Source of the DNA: Bacteroidota bacterium
GTDB taxonomy: Bacteria > Bacteroidota > Ignavibacteria > Tepidaquicellales > Tepidaquicellaceae
Assembly: GCA_018266835.1 (NCBI GenBank)
Contig: JAFDZP010000006.1
Coordinates: forward strand, 62,001-126,000
Direction of reading: 5' to 3'
Length of the DNA stretch: 64,000 nucleotides
This document shows positions 1-7,706 of this stretch, one piece after another (the first letter of the stretch is position 1; the number at the start of each line of letters is the position of its first letter). A program made the translations under genes and the position numbers. The notes beneath the pieces were generated by a model. The model did no database searches, had not been told where the DNA came from, and was given only the letters and a program-made list of their open reading frames with translations.

Positions 1-71
1 TATTTCAGTAAAATTAGCTTAAATGAAATAATCTTTCAAAGAAACTTTTATCCGTTTGTGAAAAACTTCCC

Positions 72-1688
72 TTAGTATTCCGGTCTGTACATTTTTTCTT
101 TAACAAACGCCTCAATATTCTTTGGTCTTGAAACCTGTGCAAGTTTATTATCAAAAACATATTCGGCAATCTTTACTGCCATATCTGCTTCCACCTGCAA
201 TATTTTTTTGATAGGAGGAAAAACCAGTCCGTTCTCCAGTTCTTCACCGCTTAATTGAGATGCCAAAGCAGTAGCTGCAGTTATGAACATTCCATCTGTA
301 ACTCTTTTCGCCTTCGTTGCAAATATTGCAAGTCCCATTGCCGGAAAAATATAAACATTGTTCCCCTGCCCGGGAGTATATGTTTTACCATTAAGTACAA
401 CCGGGTCAAAAGGACTTCCGGCTGCAAATATTGCTCTTCCTCCGCTGTATGTGTACGCTTCTTCAGCTGTGCATTCAGATCGTGAAGTCGGATTTGAACA
501 AGGAAAAATTATCGGCTTCTCATTTATTGCAGACATCAACTCAATTACTTCTTTAGTAAATGCTCCTTTCATTGTACTCAGACCGATTATCGCAGTCGGC
601 TTTATAGAAAGTATTGCTTCAGCAAAATTATTCGTAAATTTATCATTGGCAGCAAATGTAACTTTATGCCCCGCAAGGTCAGTTCTGGATTTTGTAACCA
701 ATCCTTTACTATCAAACAGCCAGATTCTATTATGTGCATCCTCTTTCGATATACCATTAAGCATCATAATTTTTATCAGTAAATCAGCTATGCCAATTGA
801 AGCAGCACCTGCACCGAGGAATAAAAACTTCTGCTCTGTAATGTTCTTCTTAGATGCTTTGCTTGCAGCAAGCAGACCTGCAACTATAACGCTTGCTGTT
901 CCCTGAATATCATCATTAAAAGTGCAGACTTTATTTCTATATTTATCTAAAATATCTATTGCATTCACTCCTGCAAAATCTTCCCACTGAATACAGATAT
1001 CAGGAAAAACCTCATTTGCAGCTTTTACAAATGTTTCTATAAAATCATCATATTCCTTCCCTCTCACTCTGTGCTTCTTTAATCCGGGATATAATGGATC
1101 ATGTAATAACTCTTCATTATTTGTCCCTACATCAAGCACAATAGGCAATGTATATTGCGGCGGAACACCGGCACATGCTGTGTATAAAGATAGCTTTCCT
1201 ATAGGAATTCCCATTCCTGATATTCCTAAATCACCAAGTCCCAGAATTCTTTCTCCGTCTGTAACAACTGCAAACCGCACATCTTCCTGCGGCCAGTTCT
1301 TCATAATGTTCTTTATCTTTTTCTTATCATAATTCTCGATTGATATATACATACCTCTCGGTCTTCTTAAAATATGTCCGAACTTAAGACAAGCTTCGCC
1401 TACTGTCGGCGTATAAATAATAGGCATGTACTTTACGGGATTATCCATAACAGTCCTGAAAAATAATGTCTCGTTATTATCAAGAAGCTGTGCAAGAAAA
1501 ACATATCTGTTAATCGGTTTTGATATGAATTCGATTTGTTCGTTTATGCGGAGTAACTGTGTATCGAGAGATTCGACTGCAGTAGGAAGCAGTCCTGTAA
1601 GTTTATACTTTTCTCGTTCTTCTAATGTAAATGCCGTGCCTTTATTACGCAGCGGGTCCTGAAGAATTTTGTATCCCGTTTTATCCAT
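72..1688 (-). CDS. maeA: NAD-dependent malic enzyme
   Basis: This 538-residue protein is a full-length malic enzyme, which oxidatively decarboxylates malate to pyruvate in the cytoplasm. The N-terminal malic domain shows YTPTVGEAC at residues 92-100, with catalytic Tyr92. The TDGERILGLGDLG segment is at 143-155 and the catalytic lysine is at about 165 (GIPIGKLSLY). The metal-binding acids are WEDF at 235-238 and FNDDIQGTA at 258-266. The NAD-binding domain follows with GAGAASIGIA at 292-301, then CSNPTS and PGQGNN near the C-terminus. The length and motifs match the long E. coli SfcA/animal-type family rather than the short or MaeB types. The cofactor choice (NAD rather than NADP) is inferred from subfamily. 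It is a single gene, with 126 bp to the upstream gene. Confidence 0.95.
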   Translation of the reverse strand: MDKTGYKILQDPLRNKGTAFTLEEREKYKLTGLLPTAVESLDTQLLRINEQIEFISKPINRYVFLAQLLDNNETLFFRTVMDNPVKYMPIIYTPTVGEACLKFGHILRRPRGMYISIENYDKKKIKNIMKNWPQEDVRFAVVTDGERILGLGDLGISGMGIPIGKLSLYTACAGVPPQYTLPIVLDVGTNNEELLHDPLYPGLKKHRVRGKEYDDFIETFVKAANEVFPDICIQWEDFAGVNAIDILDKYRNKVCTFNDDIQGTASVIVAGLLAASKASKKNITEQKFLFLGAGAASIGIADLLIKIMMLNGISKEDAHNRIWLFDSKGLVTKSRTDLAGHKVTFAANDKFTNNFAEAILSIKPTAIIGLSTMKGAFTKEVIELMSAINEKPIIFPCSNPTSRSECTAEEAYTYSGGRAIFAAGSPFDPVVLNGKTYTPGQGNNVYIFPAMGLAIFATKAKRVTDGMFITAATALASQLSGEELENGLVFPPIKKILQVEADMAVKIAEYVFDNKLAQVSRPKNIEAFVKEKMYRPEY

Positions 1689-1814
1689 TTTTTACAAAAT
1701 TAATTTATAAATCTGCTATCCTATTAAATAATGACCGTTGATAATTCTCTGTGCAGAGTAAGGTACTAATATGAAAGCATCTGAAATCCTTTCGTATGAA
1801 AGGTACAAATTTAA

Positions 1815-2390
1815 TTAAGCATAGTTATTTTGAAGTACATGCGCACCTTTGTGCCTTATGCTGATTGTAAGATAAAACATACCGAGCATTAGAAGAAGCA
1901 ATGCTGACCATAATGTAAGGAGCTTTTCACCAAATGGAGGTACTAATAAAATGACAAATGAAAATATAATCCCCGCAATACATAAAGCTGTCAGCGCTCC
2001 GCGGCTCATCCATCCGAAAGATTTGAATTCAACAACTCTCCCAATAATTGCAACACATCTGAACAGAAGCCATAATCCTGTGAACATAGGAACAATTGTT
2101 GCCGCGACGATTGGAGCAGTAAAGAGCACGATGACAATAACTATATTTATAAGACCGAAGCCTATATAGAATTTCCATTCCCAAAGAGTATTGATGTTTG
2201 CAACGGCGAATAGTATTTCAAAAATGCCACCGCCTAAAAATAACAATCCGAACCAAACAGTTCCGCCAAAGAAAGCTGCAGTAGGATCGCTTAAAGTGAA
2301 AGCACTTAGGATTACGAATAAAATTCCTGATGCTATTATAATTCTTCTATTGAGTTTTACACGAAGAAGTGAGGAAAGTGCCTGATTCAT
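1815..2390 (-). CDS. HdeD-like DUF308 membrane protein
   Basis: This 191-residue protein is almost entirely hydrophobic, with about six membrane segments arranged as hairpins (starts near residues 17, 42, 70, 93, 128 and 157). The pattern and repeats such as a Gly-rich first segment followed by LWFLFR-type loops match the DUF308/HdeD family of inner-membrane proteins. HdeD is linked to acid resistance in enteric bacteria, but the molecular function of the family is not known and cannot be read here. A short charged N-terminus (MNQALSSLLRVKLNRR) precedes the first helix, giving an N-in topology by the positive-inside rule. It is isolated from its neighbours by about 100 bp on each side. Confidence 0.75.
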   Translation of the reverse strand: MNQALSSLLRVKLNRRIIIASGILFVILSAFTLSDPTAAFFGGTVWFGLLFLGGGIFEILFAVANINTLWEWKFYIGFGLINIVIVIVLFTAPIVAATIVPMFTGLWLLFRCVAIIGRVVEFKSFGWMSRGALTALCIAGIIFSFVILLVPPFGEKLLTLWSALLLLMLGMFYLTISIRHKGAHVLQNNYA

Positions 2391-2491
2391 TTTAGTAAGT
2401 TTAAATTTATCACAGGTAAACTACCGGTTAAAAAAATAAAACCTTAATTTAAACAAGCCCCTTGTCTTATAAATTAACTTATTACTTTGAA

Positions 2492-3517
2492 CTACTTTAT
2501 TTTTGATGAGTAGTTTTTATCAAAATATTTCAGATACTCACCGCTCATGACTTTGCGCCACCACGGTTCATTATCTATGTACCACTTAATTGTTTTTTCT
2601 ATTCCTTCAGGAAACTGATACTTCGGCGCCCATCCAAGTTCACTCATAATCTTGCTTGAGTCTATTGCATATCTTCTGTCATGTCCCGGTCTGTCTTTTA
2701 CATAGGTAATTTGTTCTTCACCTTTGCCGAGCTTTTCAAGTATAAGCTTTACAATATCTATGTTGTACCATTCATTATTTCCGCCGATGTTATAAACTTC
2801 ACCTATCTTTCCTTTTTCAAGAACAGTTGCAATACCCGAGCAGTGGTCTTCCACATACAGCCAGTCGCGGACATTCTTGCCGTCACCGTATACGGGAAGC
2901 TTTTCTCCGTCCAATGCTTTTGCAATCATCAGAGGAATTAACTTCTCAGGAAACTGATAAGGTCCGTAATTATTTGAACACCTTGTAATTAATATCGGAA
3001 GTTTATGTGTATGACAATAAGCATTACAGAGTAAATCTGCCGATGCCTTGCTGGCTGAGTAAGGACTATTTGTTGTAAGCGGAGTAAGCTCCGTAAATTT
3101 TATTTCTTTCTTATCTTCAGGAAGCGAACCGTAAACTTCATCGGTTGAAACCTGCAGATATTTTTCAAGCTTTAAATTTTTTGCAGCATCAAGTAATACC
3201 TGTGTACCAAGTACATTCGTAACGACAAACTCTCTTGAGCCCAGAATGCTTCTATCCACATGAGACTCTGCTGCGAAATTTATAATTGTATCTATGTTGT
3301 TATCCTTAATCGTACTTTCAACAACATCCTTATCGCAAATATCACCTTTTATAAATTTATAATTGGAATGATTTTCTATATCAGTAAGATTTTCAAGATT
3401 GCCCGCATAAGTTAGCTTATCAAAATTGAAAATTTTATAATTATAATTCTCTAACATGTATCGAACAAAGTTCGAACCTATAAATCCTGCCCCGCCGGTT
3501 ACTAAAATATTTTGCAT
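2492..3517 (-). CDS. rmlB: dTDP-glucose 4,6-dehydratase
   Basis: This 341-residue enzyme of the extended short-chain dehydrogenase family converts dTDP-glucose to dTDP-4-keto-6-deoxyglucose, the first committed step toward dTDP-rhamnose and related surface sugars. The Rossmann motif TGGAGFIG is at residues 7-14. The dehydratase triad TDE is at 125-127, and the Tyr/Lys pair of YxxxK is at 153/157. The family segments NNYGPYQFPEKLIP and VRDWLYVEDHC are also present. The length is normal. The start codon lies 22 bp after the stop of the upstream outer-membrane protein gene, so the two may be cotranscribed. No rmlA, rmlC or rmlD lies nearby, so the rest of the pathway must be elsewhere. Confidence 0.95.
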   Translation of the reverse strand: MQNILVTGGAGFIGSNFVRYMLENYNYKIFNFDKLTYAGNLENLTDIENHSNYKFIKGDICDKDVVESTIKDNNIDTIINFAAESHVDRSILGSREFVVTNVLGTQVLLDAAKNLKLEKYLQVSTDEVYGSLPEDKKEIKFTELTPLTTNSPYSASKASADLLCNAYCHTHKLPILITRCSNNYGPYQFPEKLIPLMIAKALDGEKLPVYGDGKNVRDWLYVEDHCSGIATVLEKGKIGEVYNIGGNNEWYNIDIVKLILEKLGKGEEQITYVKDRPGHDRRYAIDSSKIMSELGWAPKYQFPEGIEKTIKWYIDNEPWWRKVMSGEYLKYFDKNYSSKIK

Positions 3518-3539
3518 CTTGAGTTGAGTTAAATTAAAA

Positions 3540-4268
3540 TTATCTGAAGAACAGTCCTACATTGATTGTAAGATTTACATTAAAGCCGTCAGGTTTCACT
3601 CCGTCAGGAACGCCTGTGGTTACAACATTATCTTCAACTTTCCAGTCACCGTGTGATGATAATAGATATCCTGCATTTAATTTAGCATACATAAATCCTG
3701 TAAGCTTTGCTCCGAAACCTAATGTCGGCTGCGCTGTAAAAACTCTCGTCTTTAACTCACGCGAGTAATCTGATGTTGAGCCGTTATAATTTCCCCAGAT
3801 GTTAGACCATGTTGGAGCGGTTGTGCTGCTTTGATATAGCTTCAGTTTATATTCGCCTGTACCAAATGAAGAGCCGAGAGTAACATCAAGTACTGAACCG
3901 AATCTCATAACATAATCAAGTGTTAATCCGCCTTCGCCATATTCTACAGTTGCTGTTTTTGTATATGATAAATTGTTTGAAGTTACTTTTCCTGAAGTAG
4001 TTGTAGAAAACCCTCTTCCGAATCCTCCGATGCGAAGCCATTTAAAATTTTTAAATGGAATATCAATAAATCCGCCGCCGCCAAAGTAAACGACTCCGTT
4101 GCTCAAAGCAGGAAGTCCTGAACTCACTAACATTGTATTAAGGTCATCGAATTTTACACCCTGGTAACCGACTGTAGGACCGCCGCCGATTGAAAAAGCT
4201 CCACCCGGAAGCTGTGCAAATGCATTTGCTGAAATAATCAGAAGAATGGTTAAAAGTATTTTTTTCAT
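3540..4268 (-). CDS. Predicted outer-membrane beta-barrel protein
   Basis: This 242-residue protein begins with a clear signal peptide (MKKILLTILLIISANAFA, cleavage near AFA-QL). The rest is rich in Gly, Ser, Thr and aromatic residues in alternating patterns, ending with LTINVGLFFR. That terminal strand, with aromatics near the end, is typical of small outer-membrane barrels. No family could be named. It has the look of conserved outer-membrane beta-barrel proteins of Bacteroidota, but no enzymatic motif is visible. It lies 22 bp upstream of rmlB. A perfect 14-bp palindrome sits 62 bp before its start codon. Confidence 0.6.
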   Translation of the reverse strand: MKKILLTILLIISANAFAQLPGGAFSIGGGPTVGYQGVKFDDLNTMLVSSGLPALSNGVVYFGGGGFIDIPFKNFKWLRIGGFGRGFSTTTSGKVTSNNLSYTKTATVEYGEGGLTLDYVMRFGSVLDVTLGSSFGTGEYKLKLYQSSTTAPTWSNIWGNYNGSTSDYSRELKTRVFTAQPTLGFGAKLTGFMYAKLNAGYLLSSHGDWKVEDNVVTTGVPDGVKPDGFNVNLTINVGLFFR

Positions 4269-4330
4269 ATTACAATATCGATAAAATGTAAAAGGGATAA
4301 AAGTTAAAATTTTAGGCTGCGGAAATGTTG

Positions 4331-4344
4331 TTCGCCGCGGCGAA
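4331..4344. promoter_or_regulatory. 14-bp perfect GC-rich palindrome
   Basis: TTCGCCGCGGCGAA is an exact palindrome in otherwise AT-rich DNA, followed on the plus strand by TATTTTTT. It lies 62 bp upstream of the outer-membrane protein start at 4268. It could be an operator for a dimeric regulator, or a short terminator read rightward. No plus-strand gene precedes it, so an operator is the more natural reading. This is inference only. Confidence 0.3.
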
Positions 4345-4357
4345 TATTTTTTAAAAA

Positions 4358-4672
4358 GTCGGAAAAAAGTCGGATTCTTTTTATTTAAGATTTAAGAATT
4401 CAGATTTAAGATTTCCCAGTTTAATCTTTTCCCTGTTTAAAAAATATAAAAAGTCGGATTATTGTCGGATTTTTAAAAGTCCGTTATTGTTTTTTCAATT
4501 ATGAAAATTTTCATATTCATATTTAGTTGAAAAAAAGTCGAATTTTTAAATTTCAAATTTCAGATTTTAAATTTCAAATTTACAAAATGAAAGAAGTCGG
4601 GTTTTCTAAACCCATTGTTGTTTTTACAATTCTGAAATTTTTCAATTTCAAATTTAGTCGGAGAAAAGTCGG
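4358..4672 (+). repeat. Paired AGTCGGA motifs at 11-bp spacing
   Basis: GTCGG (or GTCGA/GTTGA) words begin at 4358/4369, 4453/4464, 4526/4537 and 4657/4668, each pair exactly 11 bp apart. A single copy lies at 4596. Spacers between pairs are variable and AT-rich. The same phasing occurs in the opposite orientation at 63651-63832. Direct repeats one helical turn apart are the typical binding layout of OmpR/PhoB-type regulators, but they could equally be remnants of a repeat element. Confidence 0.5.
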
Positions 4673-4681
4673 ATTTTCTAA

Positions 4682-4722
4682 ACTCGAAACAAGAACTTGA
4701 AATTTGAAACTTGAAACTCGTA
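4682..4722 (+). repeat. Heptamer direct repeats (A-C/T-T-C/T-G-A/T-A)
   Basis: A run of seven-base units includes ACTTGAA, ATTTGAA, ACTTGAA and ACTCGTA, contiguous at 4695-4722, preceded by ACTCGAA at 4682. The same kind of heptamer array appears at 7624-7697 and 48564-48598. This suggests a genome-wide short tandem repeat family resembling those described in cyanobacteria. Confidence 0.5.
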
Positions 4723-4828
4723 ATTGAATATGTCTGATTATTATGTAAAGTTGAAATCTGCTTTTACAAAAATTACTCCTATACAAGATAATTGATTTCT
4801 ATAAAATTTAAAAATGATTCTTACCTAA

Positions 4829-4845
4829 TAGTAGTAATAGGTTTA
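4829..4845 (+). repeat. 17-nt word shared with 63309-63325
   Basis: TAGTAGTAATAGGTTTA is identical to the minus strand of 63309-63325. Each copy is embedded in an inverted repeat around a GTAG loop. Here the stem has one mismatch (ACCTA...TAGGT outer arms); the other copy is perfect. A T-rich run follows on the plus strand. In both places it lies beyond a block of 11-bp phased repeats in the same relative order, which points to two copies of a larger degenerate element. Confidence 0.45.
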
Positions 4846-4873
4846 TTTTTTTTCTTGACATAACAACTCATTT

Positions 4874-7204
4874 TTAAAACTGCGCATTAATACCAATCGT
4901 TGGCAATGTGCCGATGCTGTTATTCGTCTCAATTTCCCGTTTGAACTTATTCCACTTATATCCGGAAATATTTTTCTTGTTCAAAACATTCTGAATATCT
5001 ATATACGTTACAAGCGACCACTTCTTAAAATTCCATCTTTTATCAACTCTCACATCAAGCCTGTTATAATCAGGCAGACGCGCAGAATTATAATTTGCAA
5101 CATCAACTGTGCCGTCCGTTGGATTTATCGGAGTGTAAGGTCGGCCGCCGTTGTATCTGAACTTTACTCCCGTTTCCCATCCCTTACCGAGTATTGCCCC
5201 TGCATTCGCAGAGAATAAAAATCTGTTATTAAAATCACTCTCTCTTTCAACTCCGTCAAGCGCAATGAACTTAGCATCGAAGTAAGAAAAGTTTATTGTT
5301 CCGTAATATTTATCAGTCAGTGATTTCTGGAAGAAAAACTCTATACCTTTTGAGTATCCGCCCCCTGCAGAAACAAGCGGCTCTAAACCAAAGTCACCCA
5401 CATTCTGAAAATCCCCTCCTTGATTTGCAAGTATAAGATAATTTCTAACTGTGCTTGCAGGATAATCGGAATACTTTTTATAATAACCTTCGATAGAAAA
5501 CTTCATATCATTGGTTAATATATATTCTATTCCCCCAACGTAATGCTCGGCTTTTATATTTTTTAAATTTTTATTCTGGTCGTTTGAAACCAGCCAGATG
5601 TATGAAGGCGACTGATAAAAAATTCCGTATGCCGCGGTGAGACTTAGCTTTCCCGTAACAGGAACATTAACCGAAAATCTTGGTGAGAAATAATTTTTAT
5701 TATTTATAAATGCAAAGTAATCATATCGTACCCCTGCATTAATTTTTATTCCGCCGAAAATTTTCTTTGTTAAATTTACGAATGAATAAACTTTGTAAGT
5801 ATTATCGTCATTGGAGAAATCCAGCCCGGGAATTACATAAGGCTCATTGGTTTCAGGATTGATTACCAGAGTTGTATCCTGCCTTAAATAAACTTTATTG
5901 TTAAAATTTATAAAGCTTCCGCTTACTCCTGCTTCCAGGCTTGTTGTGTTTGTTGGCGACCAGAAATATTCGTACTTTAAACTCGTCGCAGATTCTTTAG
6001 CAGTATTAGAAAATCTCTCGGCAAAGTTAGAATCTCTTGCGGAGTTATCGAAGCTGGTGTAATTTCTTGTAAGATTTAAAAGCGAATAAGAATTTTTATT
6101 TAATAAAGACTTCAATTCAAATCCGTTTGTATATCCCCACTGATTTGTTTTCAAAATGTCTTCGTTATCCTGCCTGTCTTCAAGCTTATCATTATTAAAT
6201 CTTACCTTATCAAAATTTGCCACAGCGTTTACTGTAAGAAATTGTGTTTTGCTTAAATCATAGGTAATTTTTCCCTGCACAGTTGAGTACTCGGGAATAA
6301 ATCCAAAACCCGCAGCGCTGAAAATCAAATCAAGATAACTTCTGTTTGCAGAGAGCAGCCAGGAACCTTTTTTATTTGCGAAGGGAGATTCAAATGTTGC
6401 TGCAAATCCCGTTGCAGATAAATTAATATCACCAAAGAATTTCTCCCTGCTTCCCTCTCTTAATTTGATATCAAGAACAGATGAAAGTTTATCGCCGTAC
6501 TTAGGTGAAAATCCACCTGTCAGGAAATTTACTTCGCGAATAAAATTTAAACTGATAAGGCTTATCGGTCCTCCTGTTGCGCCTTGTGAGCCGAAGTGAT
6601 TAATATTCGGTATAGGTGAGTTATCAACGAGAAATAGATTTTCAGAAGGCGCGCCGCCGCGAACAATTAAATCGTTTCTTCCGTCATTTACAAACGAAAC
6701 TCCCGGAAGAGACTGAACAACTCTGCCTATGTCTTCAAAGCCGCCGGGCGTTCTTCTTATCTCTTCGTACTGAAGATTTTTTATTGAAGTGGTAATATCA
6801 TTTGGCTTGGCAAATCTTTCATCCTGAACAAGAATTTCTTCTGTGGAAACACTTTCTAACTCGAATATTAAATCAGTAAACGAACCTGAGTTAACGATAA
6901 CATTATCTGCTAACCGTGTTAAATAACCGATTGAAGTTACTTTGATGGTATATCTTCCGACAGGTACTGAATCGAGCTTGAATGAACCTGCGTCATCTGT
7001 ACCTGTTTTAACTTTCAATTCCTGAATTTCGATTACTGCACCTGCTACGGGCTGCTTATTTAAAATATCGAGTACTTTACCTGTTATAGTTGATGTATTT
7101 TGAGAAAAAACAGAAGTGCCTGTGAAAAGGAAAAAGAAAAGAAGTACTTTATTAATCATTTGGGGTAATAATGTTTGGTTACATATCTTAATAGCAAAAA
7201 CCAT
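4874..7204 (-). CDS. TonB-dependent receptor with carboxypeptidase-regulatory domain
   Basis: This 776-residue outer-membrane receptor should import a ligand using energy from TonB; the substrate cannot be read. A signal peptide (MINKVLLFFFLFTGTSVFS, from residue 16) is followed by a CarboxypepD_reg-like domain at about 37-115 (TITGKVLDILNKQPVAGAVIEI). The plug domain is at about 125-240, with LPGVSFVNDGRNDLIVRGG and DNSPIPNINHFG. The barrel ends in IGINAQF with terminal Phe. The longer start at 7204 has an AAGGA sequence 9 bp upstream. A start at 7159 would give a cleaner signal peptide but lacks a ribosome site. The start lies 41 bp downstream of the rhodanese gene, so the two are probably cotranscribed. 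Confidence 0.9.
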   Translation of the reverse strand: MVFAIKICNQTLLPQMINKVLLFFFLFTGTSVFSQNTSTITGKVLDILNKQPVAGAVIEIQELKVKTGTDDAGSFKLDSVPVGRYTIKVTSIGYLTRLADNVIVNSGSFTDLIFELESVSTEEILVQDERFAKPNDITTSIKNLQYEEIRRTPGGFEDIGRVVQSLPGVSFVNDGRNDLIVRGGAPSENLFLVDNSPIPNINHFGSQGATGGPISLISLNFIREVNFLTGGFSPKYGDKLSSVLDIKLREGSREKFFGDINLSATGFAATFESPFANKKGSWLLSANRSYLDLIFSAAGFGFIPEYSTVQGKITYDLSKTQFLTVNAVANFDKVRFNNDKLEDRQDNEDILKTNQWGYTNGFELKSLLNKNSYSLLNLTRNYTSFDNSARDSNFAERFSNTAKESATSLKYEYFWSPTNTTSLEAGVSGSFINFNNKVYLRQDTTLVINPETNEPYVIPGLDFSNDDNTYKVYSFVNLTKKIFGGIKINAGVRYDYFAFINNKNYFSPRFSVNVPVTGKLSLTAAYGIFYQSPSYIWLVSNDQNKNLKNIKAEHYVGGIEYILTNDMKFSIEGYYKKYSDYPASTVRNYLILANQGGDFQNVGDFGLEPLVSAGGGYSKGIEFFFQKSLTDKYYGTINFSYFDAKFIALDGVERESDFNNRFLFSANAGAILGKGWETGVKFRYNGGRPYTPINPTDGTVDVANYNSARLPDYNRLDVRVDKRWNFKKWSLVTYIDIQNVLNKKNISGYKWNKFKREIETNNSIGTLPTIGINAQF

Positions 7205-7245
7205 ACTAAAAGTTCCTTATACTAATGGATACGAATAAATACGAA

Positions 7246-7569
7246 TTAATATTTTTTAAGAGATGAATCAACAGTATCGCTCCATCTGTTAATACCGCCT
7301 GACATATTTGAAACCTTGGTAAATCCTCTGCTTGCAAAATGAAATGCAACGTTGCCGCTCCTTACTCCGTGATGACACATAAATATAATTTCTTCCTCTT
7401 CATCAAATTCATGCATGCGGTTTATTATATCTTCCATAGGATAATGCTCGGCAAAATCAATTGAGCATATCTCAAGCTCGCTTTTTTCACGAACATCTAT
7501 CAATCGAAATTTTTCTTTCCTCTCAAATTTTGCCTTAACTTCCTCAGGTGTTAATTTTAAGTACAGCAT
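7246..7569 (-). CDS. Single-domain rhodanese-like protein
   Basis: This 107-residue protein is a stand-alone rhodanese domain, a family that carries sulfur as a cysteine persulfide. The active-site loop CHHGVRS is at residues 65-71 with the nucleophile Cys65. The early LIDVRE motif (23-28) and the final GGINRWSDTVD segment (88-98) are diagnostic. There is no signal peptide, so it should be cytoplasmic. AAGGAG lies 6 bp before the ATG, one of the strongest ribosome sites in the window. A terminator for the upstream metH transcript sits just before it, so it likely starts its own unit with the receptor gene. The physiological sulfur acceptor is unknown. Confidence 0.9.
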   Translation of the reverse strand: MLYLKLTPEEVKAKFERKEKFRLIDVREKSELEICSIDFAEHYPMEDIINRMHEFDEEEEIIFMCHHGVRSGNVAFHFASRGFTKVSNMSGGINRWSDTVDSSLKKY

Positions 7570-7584
7570 ATTTTCTCCTTAAAT

Positions 7585-7611
7585 AAAAAAGGCGAAGTAA
7601 AAAACTTCGCC
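7585..7611 (-). terminator. Rho-independent terminator after metH
   Basis: On the minus strand an 8-bp perfect stem (GGCGAAGT with ACTTCGCC) and a 5-nt loop are followed by six T residues. It lies about 95 bp beyond the metH stop and just upstream of the rhodanese gene, so it separates the two units. Confidence 0.85.
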
Positions 7612-7623
7612 CAATATTTTTTA

Positions 7624-7697
7624 ACTTACAACTTTATGAAACTTTTAACTTTATACTTTATACTTTACAAACTTTATGAACCTTATAAACTTTTAAC
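7624..7697 (+). repeat. Heptamer direct repeats (ACTTTAT family)
   Basis: The segment is built of units such as ACTTTAT, ACTTTTA, ACTTTAC and ACCTTAT, four of them contiguous at 7641-7668, with two- or three-base breaks elsewhere. It lies between the metH stop and its terminator, so it forms the 3' untranslated part of the metH transcript. It is similar in period to arrays at 4682 and 48564. Confidence 0.5.
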
Positions 7698-7706
7698 CTT
7701 ATTCCA

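Larger units (their letters stand above)
4269..4873. other. Gene-free 605-bp AT-rich intergenic region with phased repeats
   Basis: No credible gene is present. An open frame of 68 codons at 4580-4786 on the minus strand is low-complexity and has no family features. The region contains a 14-bp palindrome (4331-4344) and seven GTCGG words, most in pairs 11 bp apart. It also has a run of heptamer repeats (4682-4722) and a hairpin-like word at 4823-4845 that recurs near 63309. Promoters for the genes at 4268 and possibly others should lie here, but no exact TTG-N19-TAnnTTTG match was found. Confidence 0.7.

Noticed and set aside
1791-1802. 6-bp hairpin CCTTTC-GTAT-GAAAGG-like sequence downstream of the DUF308 gene
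   Set aside because: Short stem, located a few bases beyond the stop, and no T run on the minus strand.
4580-4786. 68-codon open frame on the minus strand in the empty 4269-4873 region
   Set aside because: It consists of the translated AT-rich and heptamer repeats, with no ribosome site and repeated low-complexity words (VSSFKFQVLVSSL).
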